From an uncultured Clostridia bacterium (GTDB lineage: Bacteria > Bacillota > Clostridia > Oscillospirales > Ruminococcaceae), in assembly GCA_947628405.1 (NCBI GenBank), contig CANQZR010000002.1, positions 1 to 49,774 on the forward strand: a DNA stretch of 49,774 nucleotides. The letters run 5' to 3'. A program made the position numbers and the translations under genes. The notes beneath the pieces were generated by a model, which saw only the letters and a program-made list of their open reading frames with translations, was not told the DNA's origin and made no database searches. Below are positions 19,440 through 29,601 of the stretch, piece after piece. Position 1 is the stretch's first letter. Each line of letters opens with the position of its first letter.

Positions 19440-21833
19440 ATGAAAACAAAAATTGAAGATATAACGATGCCTGCTCTTGCTATAAGAGGTCTGGTCGTTT
19501 TTCCGAATGTGGTGGTGCATTTTGATGTTGCCCGTGAAATGTCGGAAGCCGCCCTCAAAGCCGCTATGAGCGATAACAAACTGATCTTTCTAACAGCCCA
19601 GAAAGATGACCAGGTAGATGAGCCCGACATACACGATCTTTATCGCGTTGGAGTTGTTGCTGAAATACGGCAGATGCTCAAAGGCTCGGATAATGTCCTC
19701 AGAGTGCTTGTAGAGGGCAAATACCGTGCAAAACTTATGGATATATGCCAGTATGAACCGTATCTTGTCGCTAAAGTAAGACCGCATCCTGAGGTCAAGA
19801 GAATACGCAGCGATGAAGTGGAAATAGAAGCTGTTATCCGCGCGATCAAACAGGCATTCTATCAGTATGCGTCCGTAATGCCAAGAATGCCTAAAGAGCT
19901 TATTTCATCTATAATGAATGAAAACGATCCGTTCAAACTTTTTGATGCTCTTGTTTTCAATATTCCTCTGGCAGTAGAAGATAAAGAAATACTGCTTGAA
20001 GAAAATCATATTATTTCCCGTCTCGGAATGCTTCTTGCAATGATCTCACGGGAAGTAGAAGTGCTTGATATCGAACGTAATATACAGGAACGCGTAAGAC
20101 AGCAGATAGACAGCAATCAGCGCGAGTATTACCTTCGTGCTCAGATGAAGGCAATTGCCAATCAGCTCGGTGAAGATGACGAGTATCAGGAAGAAATAGA
20201 TGAATATTCAGAAAAAATACAAGCTCTGGATATTGATGACGAATCAAAGGAAAAACTTCTTAAAGAAGCTGACAGGCTGAATAAAATGCCGTCTTCATCA
20301 CAGGACGCTTTCGTTATAAGGAATTATCTTGATACCATTCTTGAACTTCCGTGGAATACTTCTACAAAAGACAACAATGACGTTATGAATGTAAAGGAAG
20401 TTCTTGACAACGACCATTATGGTCTTGACAAAGTTAAGGAACGTATTCTCGAAAATATCGCTGTAAGGGAGCTTAAACCGGACATCAAAGGACAGATAAT
20501 CTGTCTTGTAGGTCCTCCGGGAGTAGGTAAAACTTCTATAGGAAAGTCTATAGCAAGAGCTATGGGAAGAAAATATCAAAGGATATCACTCGGCGGCATA
20601 AGAGATGAATCCGATATAAGAGGTCACAGAAAAACCTATGTCGGAGCAATGCCCGGACGTATCATCAATGCATTAAAGCTGGCAGGAAGCAAAAATCCAC
20701 TTATACTGCTTGATGAGATAGACAAAATGACGCATGATATGCGCGGAGATCCTTCTTCTGCTTTGCTGGAAGTTCTTGATTCCGAACAGAATGTTGCTTT
20801 CCGCGATCATTATATTGAAGTTCCTTTCGACCTTAGCAATGTATTGTTTGTTACAACGGCAAATACTACACAAACGATCGATCCTCCGCTTCTTGACCGT
20901 ATGGATATTATTGAACTTACCAGTTACACAAGGGAAGAAAAATTTCATATTGCAAAGGAACATCTTGTTCCAAAGCAGCTTAAAGCCAACGGTCTAAAAA
21001 CTTCTATGCTGAAGATAAGCGATGAAGCACTGTATATCCTTATCGACAATTACACTAAAGAAGCTGGAGTTCGTACTCTTGAAAGAACGATCGCAAGCAT
21101 TTGCAGAAAAGCCGCTAAAATAATAGTCAGCAATGAAAAGAGATCTGTCCGCGTTACAGGCAAAAATATTGAACAATTCATGGGAGCAAAGAAATACATT
21201 GATGATGATGTATCAACCAAAAATGAAATTGGACTTGTAAACGGTCTGGCGTGGACTTCTGTCGGCGGTGTTATAATGCCTCTTGAAGCCTCTGTGTTTG
21301 ACGGAAAGGGAATTATAGAAACGACCGGTTCTCTTGGTGATGTAATGAAAGAAAGCGCCAAAATAGCGGTCAGCTATGTTCGGAGCGTTGCCGACAAATA
21401 TGGCATTCCAAGTGAATTTTATAAAGAAAAGGACATACATATCCATGCTCCCGAAGGAGCAACCCCCAAAGACGGCCCTTCAGCCGGTGTTACAATGACT
21501 ACGGCTTTGGTTTCAGCTCTTGCAAATATTCCGGTCAAGCATGACGTTGCCATGACAGGCGAGATAACTCTTCACGGAAAAGTTCTTCCTATAGGCGGAT
21601 TGCGTGAAAAAACAATGGCAGCATACAAGGCGGGGATCAAAACCGTAATAATACCGGCAGGAAATAAAGGCGATCTTGAAGAAGTGGACAATGTAGTCAA
21701 GGATAATGTAGAATTTATTTATGCAGAAAAGATATCAGATGTGCTTGATGTGGCTCTGGAGAAAAAGGAACCGCGCTACATAAAGCCTAAGCACCGTGAT
21801 GATGTTTCGGAAAGACAGGTAGTACGTTCATAA
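19440..21833 (+). CDS. lon: ATP-dependent protease Lon
   Basis: [46 protein letters not shown]; catalytic [17 protein letters not shown]. Confidence 0.97.
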   Translation: MKTKIEDITMPALAIRGLVVFPNVVVHFDVAREMSEAALKAAMSDNKLIFLTAQKDDQVDEPDIHDLYRVGVVAEIRQMLKGSDNVLRVLVEGKYRAKLMDICQYEPYLVAKVRPHPEVKRIRSDEVEIEAVIRAIKQAFYQYASVMPRMPKELISSIMNENDPFKLFDALVFNIPLAVEDKEILLEENHIISRLGMLLAMISREVEVLDIERNIQERVRQQIDSNQREYYLRAQMKAIANQLGEDDEYQEEIDEYSEKIQALDIDDESKEKLLKEADRLNKMPSSSQDAFVIRNYLDTILELPWNTSTKDNNDVMNVKEVLDNDHYGLDKVKERILENIAVRELKPDIKGQIICLVGPPGVGKTSIGKSIARAMGRKYQRISLGGIRDESDIRGHRKTYVGAMPGRIINALKLAGSKNPLILLDEIDKMTHDMRGDPSSALLEVLDSEQNVAFRDHYIEVPFDLSNVLFVTTANTTQTIDPPLLDRMDIIELTSYTREEKFHIAKEHLVPKQLKANGLKTSMLKISDEALYILIDNYTKEAGVRTLERTIASICRKAAKIIVSNEKRSVRVTGKNIEQFMGAKKYIDDDVSTKNEIGLVNGLAWTSVGGVIMPLEASVFDGKGIIETTGSLGDVMKESAKIAVSYVRSVADKYGIPSEFYKEKDIHIHAPEGATPKDGPSAGVTMTTALVSALANIPVKHDVAMTGEITLHGKVLPIGGLREKTMAAYKAGIKTVIIPAGNKGDLEEVDNVVKDNVEFIYAEKISDVLDVALEKKEPRYIKPKHRDDVSERQVVRS

Positions 21834-21835
21834 AA

Positions 21836-21879
21836 CATAAAAGGATCATGCAGGATCGTGTGATCCTTTTTGTTATGTA
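21836..21879 (+). terminator. Rho-independent terminator after lon (first of tandem pair)
   Basis: ACATAAAAGGATCA...TGATCCTTTTTGTTATGT. Confidence 0.8.
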
Positions 21880-21884
21880 AAAAA

Positions 21885-21909
21885 CCGAGGTTTGTTCCTC
21901 GGCTTTTTT
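21885..21909 (+). terminator. Second tandem terminator after lon
   Basis: CCGAGG-TTTGTT-CCTCGG-C-TTTTTTT. Confidence 0.75.
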
Positions 21910-21991
21910 TATTTGAAAAAAATTGTAATAAATCCCGTAAAAAAAGGCAAACTATTCATAAGCATAAATACAACAAGGAGGCATTTTACAA

Positions 21992-22654
21992 ATGAAGATA
22001 AAAAATGCAGCAATAGCCGTTATTGCAGTATGCGGAGTATCTTCGGCTGCTCTTTTAACTGTTCCGGAAATAGTCCTTGATTCTGTTCCGACTGCAACGC
22101 TTGTTAATGTTGAAAGGATAGAACATGAAGACAGCATTTCACTTTCCGGAACGGTAATAAAAGATCTTATTGATGATTCCGTATGTGTGCAGATCTATGT
22201 GCCTGAACAGGATATCAGCAAAGTAAAGCTCGGACAGCCTGCTGAAATAACCGGAGACGCCTTTCCGGGGATAACATATATAGGTACTGTCGATAAAATT
22301 GCAGACATTGCCGGAAAGATACAGTCCGGAGGTACACAAAAGACCGTAGTTGAGGTCACCGTAAACGTTCAAGAACCTGATGATATCCTGAAACATGGCT
22401 ATACGGCTATTGTAAAACTATGTACGTCTGAGCCGTCCATAATGGAAATTCTTCCGTATGAAGCCATAAATCAGGACGATAACGGCGAATTTGTATATAT
22501 TCTCAGAAACGGCAGGGTATATAAACGCTATGTTGAAACGGGAAGAGAACTGAGCGGTGGCGTGGAATTAAAAACATCTATAGCTTCGGACGAAAATATC
22601 ATTACTGTAGATAAAATTCCGGAAGACGGTTCGGCAGTAAAATTTGATAAATAA
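21992..22654 (+). CDS. Short HlyD/RND-type periplasmic adaptor-like protein
   Basis: N-terminal signal anchor; VNVERIEHEDSISLSGTV, VYVPEQDISKVKLGQPAEITGDAFPG, EYVYILRNGRVYKRYVETG-like adaptor patterns. Confidence 0.8.
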   Translation: MKIKNAAIAVIAVCGVSSAALLTVPEIVLDSVPTATLVNVERIEHEDSISLSGTVIKDLIDDSVCVQIYVPEQDISKVKLGQPAEITGDAFPGITYIGTVDKIADIAGKIQSGGTQKTVVEVTVNVQEPDDILKHGYTAIVKLCTSEPSIMEILPYEAINQDDNGEFVYILRNGRVYKRYVETGRELSGGVELKTSIASDENIITVDKIPEDGSAVKFDK

Positions 22655-22665
22655 GGGGGATATGT

Positions 22666-23847
22666 ATGACTGATATATTTCGTATGGGAGTAAGATGTCT
22701 TTTTCATAGTAAAATACGTTCTGTTCTTACCATAGCAGGGATAGCAGTAGGTGTATCGGCGGTAATGATAGTTTCGGCAATAGGCGATCTGGGAAAATTT
22801 TCTATAAACAGCGAACTGTCCGGAATGGGCATGGACAGCCTTGTAGTATCTGTACGATCCGGCTCTTCAGGAAAATTGACAGAAAACGAACTTGAAAAGA
22901 TTAGATCCATTGATTCCGTAGGCAATGCTATGCCTTTGATGAACATGATAGCTGAATGTGAAATAAAAAATTCACATATTACCTGCATGACATGGGGAGT
23001 AAACGAGGACGCTGACAATGTGATAGACCTTGAAGTTCTGCACGGACGTCTTATAAACAGAGGAGATATTGCGGAAAAAAGCAATGTATGTGTTATAGAT
23101 GAAGCAATTGCTGAGGAAAAATATAAACGCAGCAACATTATAGGCAAAAAAATGAATATTTTTATATACGGAGAGCCTATAGAATTTGAAATAGTAGGTG
23201 TTGTAAAAAACGGAGTAAATACTTTGCAGAATATGCTTGGAGGATTTATACCGGACTTTGTTTATATCCCATATTCCGTAATGCAGGAATACTCTGAAAG
23301 GGATAATTTCGATCAGATCACCGTCAGGCTGCGAGACAGCGCCGAAAGCGGATACACGGCATCGGAAGTAAAAAAAATATTGTCATTGGGCAATAATAAA
23401 TATGAATATTCAGTTGACGATCTTGTGAGCCGAAAGGAAAAAATGAATAATATACTTTCCATAGCGTCGGCAGCACTTTCCGCAGTAGCCGGCATAAGCC
23501 TGATAGTTTCGGGAATATCCACAATGACCGTAATGCTGGTATCCGTAAATGAAAGGACACGCGAAATAGGTATAAAAAAATCTATCGGCGCAGGAAAAGC
23601 TGAAATAATGTCTGAATTTCTTATCGGTTCTGTAGCGATAACATTTATCGGCAGTATCATAGGGATATTCTCAGGAGCTGTATTATCAGTCCTGGTAGGC
23701 TTGATGACAGGTATAGGGATATATATAAACTGGAAACTATGCGGAATACTTCTTCTGATATCATTGCTGATCGGCGGCGGTTTTGGGACCTATCCGGCAT
23801 ATAAAGCGGCATCGCTGAATCCCGTAGATGCGTTAAGGTATGAATAA
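22666..23847 (+). CDS. MacB/FtsX-type ABC transporter permease
   Basis: HSKIRSVLTIAGIAVGVSAVMIVSAIG; VSVNERTREIGIKKSIGAGKAEIMSEFLIGS; YPAYKAASLNPVDALRYE. Confidence 0.92.
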   Translation: MTDIFRMGVRCLFHSKIRSVLTIAGIAVGVSAVMIVSAIGDLGKFSINSELSGMGMDSLVVSVRSGSSGKLTENELEKIRSIDSVGNAMPLMNMIAECEIKNSHITCMTWGVNEDADNVIDLEVLHGRLINRGDIAEKSNVCVIDEAIAEEKYKRSNIIGKKMNIFIYGEPIEFEIVGVVKNGVNTLQNMLGGFIPDFVYIPYSVMQEYSERDNFDQITVRLRDSAESGYTASEVKKILSLGNNKYEYSVDDLVSRKEKMNNILSIASAALSAVAGISLIVSGISTMTVMLVSVNERTREIGIKKSIGAGKAEIMSEFLIGSVAITFIGSIIGIFSGAVLSVLVGLMTGIGIYINWKLCGILLLISLLIGGGFGTYPAYKAASLNPVDALRYE

Positions 23848-23851
23848 TGTT

Positions 23852-23893
23852 ATATCCGCTATAAAGCAGAACTGCTTTACAGCGGATATTTTG
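23852..23893. terminator. Bidirectional terminator between convergent permease and recombinase genes
   Basis: ATATCCGCTATAAAGCAG-AA-CTGCTTTACAGCGGATAT, near-perfect 18-bp arms with one mismatch, then TTTTG. Confidence 0.8.
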
Positions 23894-23899
23894 TTTCTA

Positions 23900-24901
23900 T
23901 CAGCGTTTAGGCTTTTTATTATTATGGATATTTGCAAGAGGTGAAGCGTCCATGGCTTCTTTTAATGATTCATTGGATATGTGAGTATATATTTCTGTTG
24001 TAGAAATGCTTTTGTGTCCCAGAATATCTTTGAGGACAAGAGTATCCACATGACCATGCTGATACATCAGGGTAGCCGCAGTATGGCGGAGTTTATGAGT
24101 GGAATATCCCTTATTGTCAAGATTACTGTCTTTAAGAGCATTATCAACTATCTGCTGAACGCGTCTGTTAGTTATACGCGTTCCACGCTTGCTTAAAAAA
24201 AGCGCGTTTGGTTCTGTCGGAGACGGCTGACGTTCATCAATATATTGCACTATCGCCGAAGCACAGGCGTCATTAATGTGTATTATGCGTTCTTTATTGC
24301 CTTTTCCCAGCAAACGCAGAGTACGTTCGTTAAGATCAACGTCCTGCAGATTTATTCCTACAAGCTCGCTGAGACGCATACCGCAGTTGATGAACAGAGT
24401 TATTATACAGTAATCCCTGTAATAGTATGGATCTTCATCATTCATATTCTGAAGAAGTTTTATACTGTCATCAAGTGTAAGAAATTTAGGAAGGCGTTCA
24501 TGCATTTTAGGATAGTCAACGTCCTTTGTAGGGTCGTTTGGAATAAGATCCAGATCCCGATAAAGGCATTTATAGAATACTTTCAGTGAAGCCAGTTTGC
24601 GGTGACGTGTTTTGGCTGTATTGTTTCTTTCCGTTGCAACATAGCTGAGATAACTAAGTATATCGAGCTTTGTAACATCGCGTATATATTCAAGGGGAAT
24701 ATCTGTTATAGATATTTCATTCATAGGAGTATCAAGGGACATTCCTGTTTTGGTAAGTTTGATATATCTTAAAAACAGCCTCAGATCTATATAATAAGAT
24801 TCAAGCGTCCGCTCCGATTTTATCTTTACCACTCTTTGATAGGTGAAAAAGTCATTCAGGTACGGCGGACATTCTTTAGGATCAATTTTTCCTGACGCCA
24901 T
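23900..24901 (-). CDS. Tyrosine site-specific recombinase (XerC/XerD-like)
   Basis: NCGMRLSELVGI, STHKLRHTAATLMYQHG, DILGHKSISTTEIYTH: R-H-x-x-R-H-Y catalytic set with SAM-like N domain. Confidence 0.92.
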   Translation of the reverse strand: MASGKIDPKECPPYLNDFFTYQRVVKIKSERTLESYYIDLRLFLRYIKLTKTGMSLDTPMNEISITDIPLEYIRDVTKLDILSYLSYVATERNNTAKTRHRKLASLKVFYKCLYRDLDLIPNDPTKDVDYPKMHERLPKFLTLDDSIKLLQNMNDEDPYYYRDYCIITLFINCGMRLSELVGINLQDVDLNERTLRLLGKGNKERIIHINDACASAIVQYIDERQPSPTEPNALFLSKRGTRITNRRVQQIVDNALKDSNLDNKGYSTHKLRHTAATLMYQHGHVDTLVLKDILGHKSISTTEIYTHISNESLKEAMDASPLANIHNNKKPKR

Positions 24902-25003
24902 AATTTCCTCCCATATTTTTACAATTGATAAAATTTTCTATACTTTTATTGTAATCCTTAACTTTTTTTTTGTCAAGGTATAGAATTATAAAAAAAGATG
25001 TGT

Positions 25004-25035
25004 TATAATAATATATATACTGTGCAATGCACAGT
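25004..25035 (+). promoter_or_regulatory. -10 element TATAAT followed by a 17-bp palindrome upstream of the M16 pair
   Basis: TATAAT 25004-25009; ACTGTGCAATGCACAGT 25019-25035 (8-1-8 perfect). Confidence 0.5.
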
Positions 25036-25066
25036 CTGAAACATCATGTTACAGGAGTTGATAAAT

Positions 25067-26338
25067 TTGGCGGTAATTTACAATCGTGAAAAGATCGGGG
25101 AAGGTATAAACTTTACCAGTCTTATAAATAAGAGACAAAAAACCAATACCATTATGATCCACCTTCTTACGCCTTTGTCATCGGAAACTGCTTCGGTCAA
25201 TGCTTTGATACCTTATGTTCTATGCGGAAGCAGCAGAGAATATCCTACAATTACAATTCTTAACAAAAAGCTGTCTGAGCTTTATGGAGCGGTCATAAAA
25301 GGTTCTGTTTCAAAAATGGGCGACAGTCAGGCTCTTTCACTTATGGCAGGATGTATAAACAACAGATATACATTCAACAATGAAAAAATAACCGAGGAAA
25401 TGACAAAAATACTTGCAGGCTGCCTTGTTGATCCCAATATTTCCGGAAACGGATTTGAAAGTAAAGATTTTGAACTTAAAAAGCAGGAACTTCTTGACGA
25501 TATTGATGCCGAAATAAATGATAAGCGCGCATATGCCTTTAAAAGAGCAAATATGAACATATTCAGGAACGAACCTGCATCTATCTCAATAAAAGGAGAC
25601 AGGGAACACGCCGAAAACATAACTGCCGTTTCAGCCTATGAACAGTACAAGGAGCTTCTAAAAACTTCCCAGATCGAGATCTTCTTTGTGGGAGCGGAAT
25701 ATTCCAACAGCTGCAAAGACATTCTTTCAGAAGCGTTTGCAAAAATAGACAGAAGCTACAGCGGCGATAATCATTCAGATATATCTCCCCTTAAAGACGA
25801 AATATGCCGTGTGACCGAAGCCCATGATGTGGCACAAAGCAAAATGGTAATGGCTTTCAAGACAGATCATAACAACATTATCACTATGAAGCTGATGAAT
25901 GCTGTTTTCGGAGCAACACCCATATCTAAGCTGTTTATGAATGTTCGCGAGAAACTGAGTCTTTGCTATTACTGTTCTTCCGGATTTAACGAAAAAAAAG
26001 GTGTTCTTTACGTTGACAGCGGTGTTGAACATTCCAACATTGAAAAGGCTGAAAACGAGATCATAAATCAGCTCGAAGCTATGAAAAACGGAGATTTTTC
26101 TGACGAAGAAATTGAAAATGCACGTCTTGCAATAATCAATTCATGGAAAGGTGTCGGTGACGGAGCGCGTTCCATTGCTGACTGGTATTTCAACCAATGC
26201 TATTCCGGAAGATCTGATCCACCGGAAAAGAATATAGAAAATATCATGAAAGTTACCCGGAACGATATTATTGAAGCAGCAAAGTCGCTCAGACTTGACA
26301 CAGTCTATGTTCTTACAGGAAAGGGGGATACTGAGTAA
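25067..26338 (+). CDS. M16 peptidase family protein lacking HxxEH (YmfF-like)
   Basis: M16 fold patterns (MKLMNAVFGATPISKLFMNVREKLSLCYYCSSGF); no zinc motif. TTG 25067 has SD CAGGAG; ORF can extend to ATG 25046. Confidence 0.85.
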   Translation: MAVIYNREKIGEGINFTSLINKRQKTNTIMIHLLTPLSSETASVNALIPYVLCGSSREYPTITILNKKLSELYGAVIKGSVSKMGDSQALSLMAGCINNRYTFNNEKITEEMTKILAGCLVDPNISGNGFESKDFELKKQELLDDIDAEINDKRAYAFKRANMNIFRNEPASISIKGDREHAENITAVSAYEQYKELLKTSQIEIFFVGAEYSNSCKDILSEAFAKIDRSYSGDNHSDISPLKDEICRVTEAHDVAQSKMVMAFKTDHNNIITMKLMNAVFGATPISKLFMNVREKLSLCYYCSSGFNEKKGVLYVDSGVEHSNIEKAENEIINQLEAMKNGDFSDEEIENARLAIINSWKGVGDGARSIADWYFNQCYSGRSDPPEKNIENIMKVTRNDIIEAAKSLRLDTVYVLTGKGDTE

Positions 26339-27627
26339 TGGAAAAGAAAATCGTCAGGAATGAACGTACAGGCGAGCAGTATACCTATGTAAAGCATCCC
26401 ACCGGACTGGATATATTTATCTGGAAAATGGAGGGCTACAGCACTACTCACGCCCTTTTCGGAACAAAGTACGGTTCTATAAACACAAAATTCAGGACTA
26501 ATAATGAGCCTGATTTCATAACGGTCCCTAACGGTATCGCACACTATCTGGAGCATAAACTGTTTGAGAACGAGGACTGTGATGTTTTCAGCCTTTATGC
26601 TAAGACAGGCGCTTCAGCGAACGCTTATACTTCCTTTGATAAAACGTGCTATCTTTTCAGCTGTACGGATAATGTTTATGATTCGCTTGAAATACTTCTT
26701 AGCTTTGTACAGGATCCGTATTTCACCGAGGAGACTGTACGTAAAGAACAGGGCATAATCGGTCAGGAGATCCGTATGTATGATGACAATGCAGGCTGGA
26801 GAGTATTCTTCAATATGCTTCAGGGAATGTATCATGAACATCCGGTAAAGATAGATATTGCCGGAACGGTGGAAAGTATCGCTCAGATAAATGCGGATCT
26901 GCTTTACAAGTGTTATTATGCTTTCTATAACCTCAATAATATGGTTCTGAGCATTGCAGGAAACGTTGATGAAGATAAAGTTCTTGAACTTTGTGATAAA
27001 CTTCTTAAAAATAACGACAACCCCGGACTGGAAACTGCTTTTGAGCCAGAGCCCGATACGGTTTGTCAGCAGGAAGTAGTCCAGAAGCTGGAAATTGCTA
27101 TTCCAATGTTCAATATCGGATTTAAAGCCAAGCCGGAAAGCGGCAGAGAAGCTGTTCGTGCGGAAATAGAAACGAATTTCGTTCTTTCACTTCTTGCAGA
27201 TGAAAGTTCCGTATTCTACAAAAAGCTTTATGACGAAGGGATAATAAATTCTTCATTCTCGTCAGAAGTTTTCAGGGGAGACGGGTATTTCTGCTCCATT
27301 TTCGGCGGAGAATCCCGTGATCCGCGCCTTGTAAAAGACAAACTGATCGAAGAAATACAGCGCTGCAAAAAAGAAGGTCTTGACAAGGAAAGATTTGATA
27401 TCATCAAAAAATCTTATTACGGCGCTTTGATAAGAGATCTTAATGATGCGGAAGCTATCGCTACTACAATGATAAATGCAGGAATGGAAAAAATTTCTGC
27501 CTTTGATGTTATAGAAACCGTTGCAAATGTTACATTTGAGGACGTTTCTAAACGTCTTGAAAAGCAATTCAATACCGAAAATGTGACAATTTCTATCATT
27601 GAACCTATTGACAATAAGGAGGAATAA
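26338..27627 (+). CDS. Catalytic M16 metallopeptidase (YmfH-like)
   Basis: GIAHYLEHKLFENEDCDVF (HxxEH); follows inactive partner with ATGG overlap. Confidence 0.93.
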   Translation: MEKKIVRNERTGEQYTYVKHPTGLDIFIWKMEGYSTTHALFGTKYGSINTKFRTNNEPDFITVPNGIAHYLEHKLFENEDCDVFSLYAKTGASANAYTSFDKTCYLFSCTDNVYDSLEILLSFVQDPYFTEETVRKEQGIIGQEIRMYDDNAGWRVFFNMLQGMYHEHPVKIDIAGTVESIAQINADLLYKCYYAFYNLNNMVLSIAGNVDEDKVLELCDKLLKNNDNPGLETAFEPEPDTVCQQEVVQKLEIAIPMFNIGFKAKPESGREAVRAEIETNFVLSLLADESSVFYKKLYDEGIINSSFSSEVFRGDGYFCSIFGGESRDPRLVKDKLIEEIQRCKKEGLDKERFDIIKKSYYGALIRDLNDAEAIATTMINAGMEKISAFDVIETVANVTFEDVSKRLEKQFNTENVTISIIEPIDNKEE

Positions 27628-27629
27628 CA

Positions 27630-28703
27630 TTGAGTAATGCAGAATGGAACACAATATCTTTCCCTAAGCTGAACATTGAATTTCCTGTATATAGCGATGC
27701 ATTTACAATATTTGGCGTTACTATAAAATGGTACGGAATAATGATAATGCTTGGGCTTCTGCTTGCGGTCATATACTGCTTCAGAAGAATGAAAAACTTC
27801 GGGATAGATGATGACAGAGCAAATGATGTAGTTTTCTTTGGATTTATAGGGGCAGTCATAGGGGCAAGACTTTACTATGTGTTTATGAGTTGGGATATGT
27901 ATAAAGACGATCTGTCCTCCATATTTGCCATAAGAGACGGCGGACTTGCTATTTACGGCGGAATTATAGGTGCTTTGCTTGTAGGTTCATTAGCAGCAAA
28001 GATACGAAAGGTAAAGCTGCTGCCTCTTCTTGACCTTACAGGCATGGGATTGCTTATAGGACAGGCTTTAGGACGCTGGGGCAATTTCTTCAATCACGAA
28101 TGTTTTGGCTGTAATACAACTCTTCCTTGGGGAATGACAAGCCCGAGAATACAATCGGAACTGTCTGCAAAAGCATATTCGATCTCAGAGCTTACGGGAG
28201 TAACAGTCGATCCGTCTCTGCCTGTTCATCCGTGCTTTCTTTATGAATCATTGTGGTGCATAATCGGATTTATACTGCTTCATATTTATTCAAAGCACAG
28301 AAAGTTTGACGGGGAACTGTTCTTTATGTACATCGGCTGGTATGGTCTGGGAAGAATGTTCATAGAAGGTCTCCGCACAGACAGCCTTATGGTAGGACAT
28401 CTGAGGATATCACAGATAGTTGCAGGCGCTTGTGTAATAATCTCTATAGTATGCATTTTTGCTATGAAACATAAAATAAAAATGGACGGCGAATATGTTT
28501 TATACAAGGATACCGAAGAATCAAAACGTCTTATTGAAGAGACTGAAGAAAAATATAAAGCAGCAGAAGAAAAGAAAGCGGCCAAAAAGGCTGAAAAACA
28601 TAATAAGGACGCCGAACTTCGTCCTGAGGATAGGCTTACCGATGATGAAACCGAAAACGAAAACAGCTTAAAGGAGGAAATTTCAGATGGCTCAGATAAT
28701 TGA
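27630..28703 (+). CDS. lgt: Prolipoprotein diacylglyceryl transferase with charged C-terminal tail
   Basis: IKWYGIMIMLGLLLAV, GGLAIYGGIIGALL, GQALGRWGNFFNHECFG. Confidence 0.96.
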   Translation: MSNAEWNTISFPKLNIEFPVYSDAFTIFGVTIKWYGIMIMLGLLLAVIYCFRRMKNFGIDDDRANDVVFFGFIGAVIGARLYYVFMSWDMYKDDLSSIFAIRDGGLAIYGGIIGALLVGSLAAKIRKVKLLPLLDLTGMGLLIGQALGRWGNFFNHECFGCNTTLPWGMTSPRIQSELSAKAYSISELTGVTVDPSLPVHPCFLYESLWCIIGFILLHIYSKHRKFDGELFFMYIGWYGLGRMFIEGLRTDSLMVGHLRISQIVAGACVIISIVCIFAMKHKIKMDGEYVLYKDTEESKRLIEETEEKYKAAEEKKAAKKAEKHNKDAELRPEDRLTDDETENENSLKEEISDGSDN

Positions 28704-29541
28704 CGGAAAAGCAGTTTCCGCAAAAGTAAAGGAACAGATTCGCAAAGAAGCGGCAGAAATTAAAAAACAGGGCATAGAAATAGGTCTTGCAGTAGTTATC
28801 GTAGGCAATGACCCGGCTTCAAGAGTATATGTAAACAATAAGAAAAAGGCTTGTGAAGAAGTAGGCTTTACATCTTATGAATATACTCTTCCGGAAGAAA
28901 CCACGGAAAGTGAGCTTATTTCACTTGTAGAAAAACTTAACGGTGATGACAGAGTAAACGGTATACTTGTTCAGCTTCCACTCCCGAAACATATAGATGA
29001 AAACGCAATAATCAACGCTATACGTCCTGATAAGGATGTAGATGCATTCCACCCTCAGAATGTCGGACACATCATGATAGGCGATTTTAATTTTCTGCCG
29101 TGTACTCCTGCCGGAGTTATGGAACTTATTGCCGAAACAGGCGTAGAAGTCTGCGGAAAGAACTGTGTTGTTATAGGAAGAAGCAATATCGTCGGCAAAC
29201 CTATGGCAATGCTGCTGCTTCATAAACACGGAACGGTAACTATATGTCATTCCAGAACAAAAGGACTTGCCGAAATATGTGCAAGGGCAGATATTCTTGT
29301 TGCAGCAGTCGGAAAGCCTAAGTTTGTAACTCCTGATATGGTCAAGGAAGGCGCCGTGGTGATCGACGTTGGAATGGACAGGGACGAAAACGGCAAACTT
29401 TGCGGAGATGTTGATTATGCGGCTTGCTTCGACAAAGCAGGTTACATAACTCCCGTTCCCGGAGGAGTAGGACCAATGACAGTAGCCATGCTTATGAGGA
29501 ACACCTTGACGGCAGCAAAGATAAAGAATAATATAATGTAA
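28687..29541 (+). CDS. folD: Bifunctional methylenetetrahydrofolate dehydrogenase/cyclohydrolase
   Basis: VGNDPASRVYVNNKKKACEEVGF, VNGILVQLPLPKH, VIGRSNIVGKPMAMLL, PVPGGVGPMTVAML. Confidence 0.97.
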   Translation: MAQIIDGKAVSAKVKEQIRKEAAEIKKQGIEIGLAVVIVGNDPASRVYVNNKKKACEEVGFTSYEYTLPEETTESELISLVEKLNGDDRVNGILVQLPLPKHIDENAIINAIRPDKDVDAFHPQNVGHIMIGDFNFLPCTPAGVMELIAETGVEVCGKNCVVIGRSNIVGKPMAMLLLHKHGTVTICHSRTKGLAEICARADILVAAVGKPKFVTPDMVKEGAVVIDVGMDRDENGKLCGDVDYAACFDKAGYITPVPGGVGPMTVAMLMRNTLTAAKIKNNIM

Positions 29542-29559
29542 AATCGGAAATATGTGAAT

Positions 29560-29601
29560 ACACCTCACGGAATTACCTATACTATTCCGTGAGGTGTTTT
29601 G
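29560..29601 (+). terminator. Terminator-like hairpin after folD whose 3' arm contains the upstream candidate start of the PBP gene
   Basis: ACACCTCACGGAAT-10 nt-ATTCCGTGAGGTGT-TTT; 14-bp perfect stem. Confidence 0.8.

Noticed and set aside
17128-19440. CIRCE or CtsR heat-shock operators before clpP, clpX or lon
   Set aside because: Neither TTAGCACTC-N9-GAGTGCTAA nor a tandem GGTCAAA pattern was found on reading these gaps.
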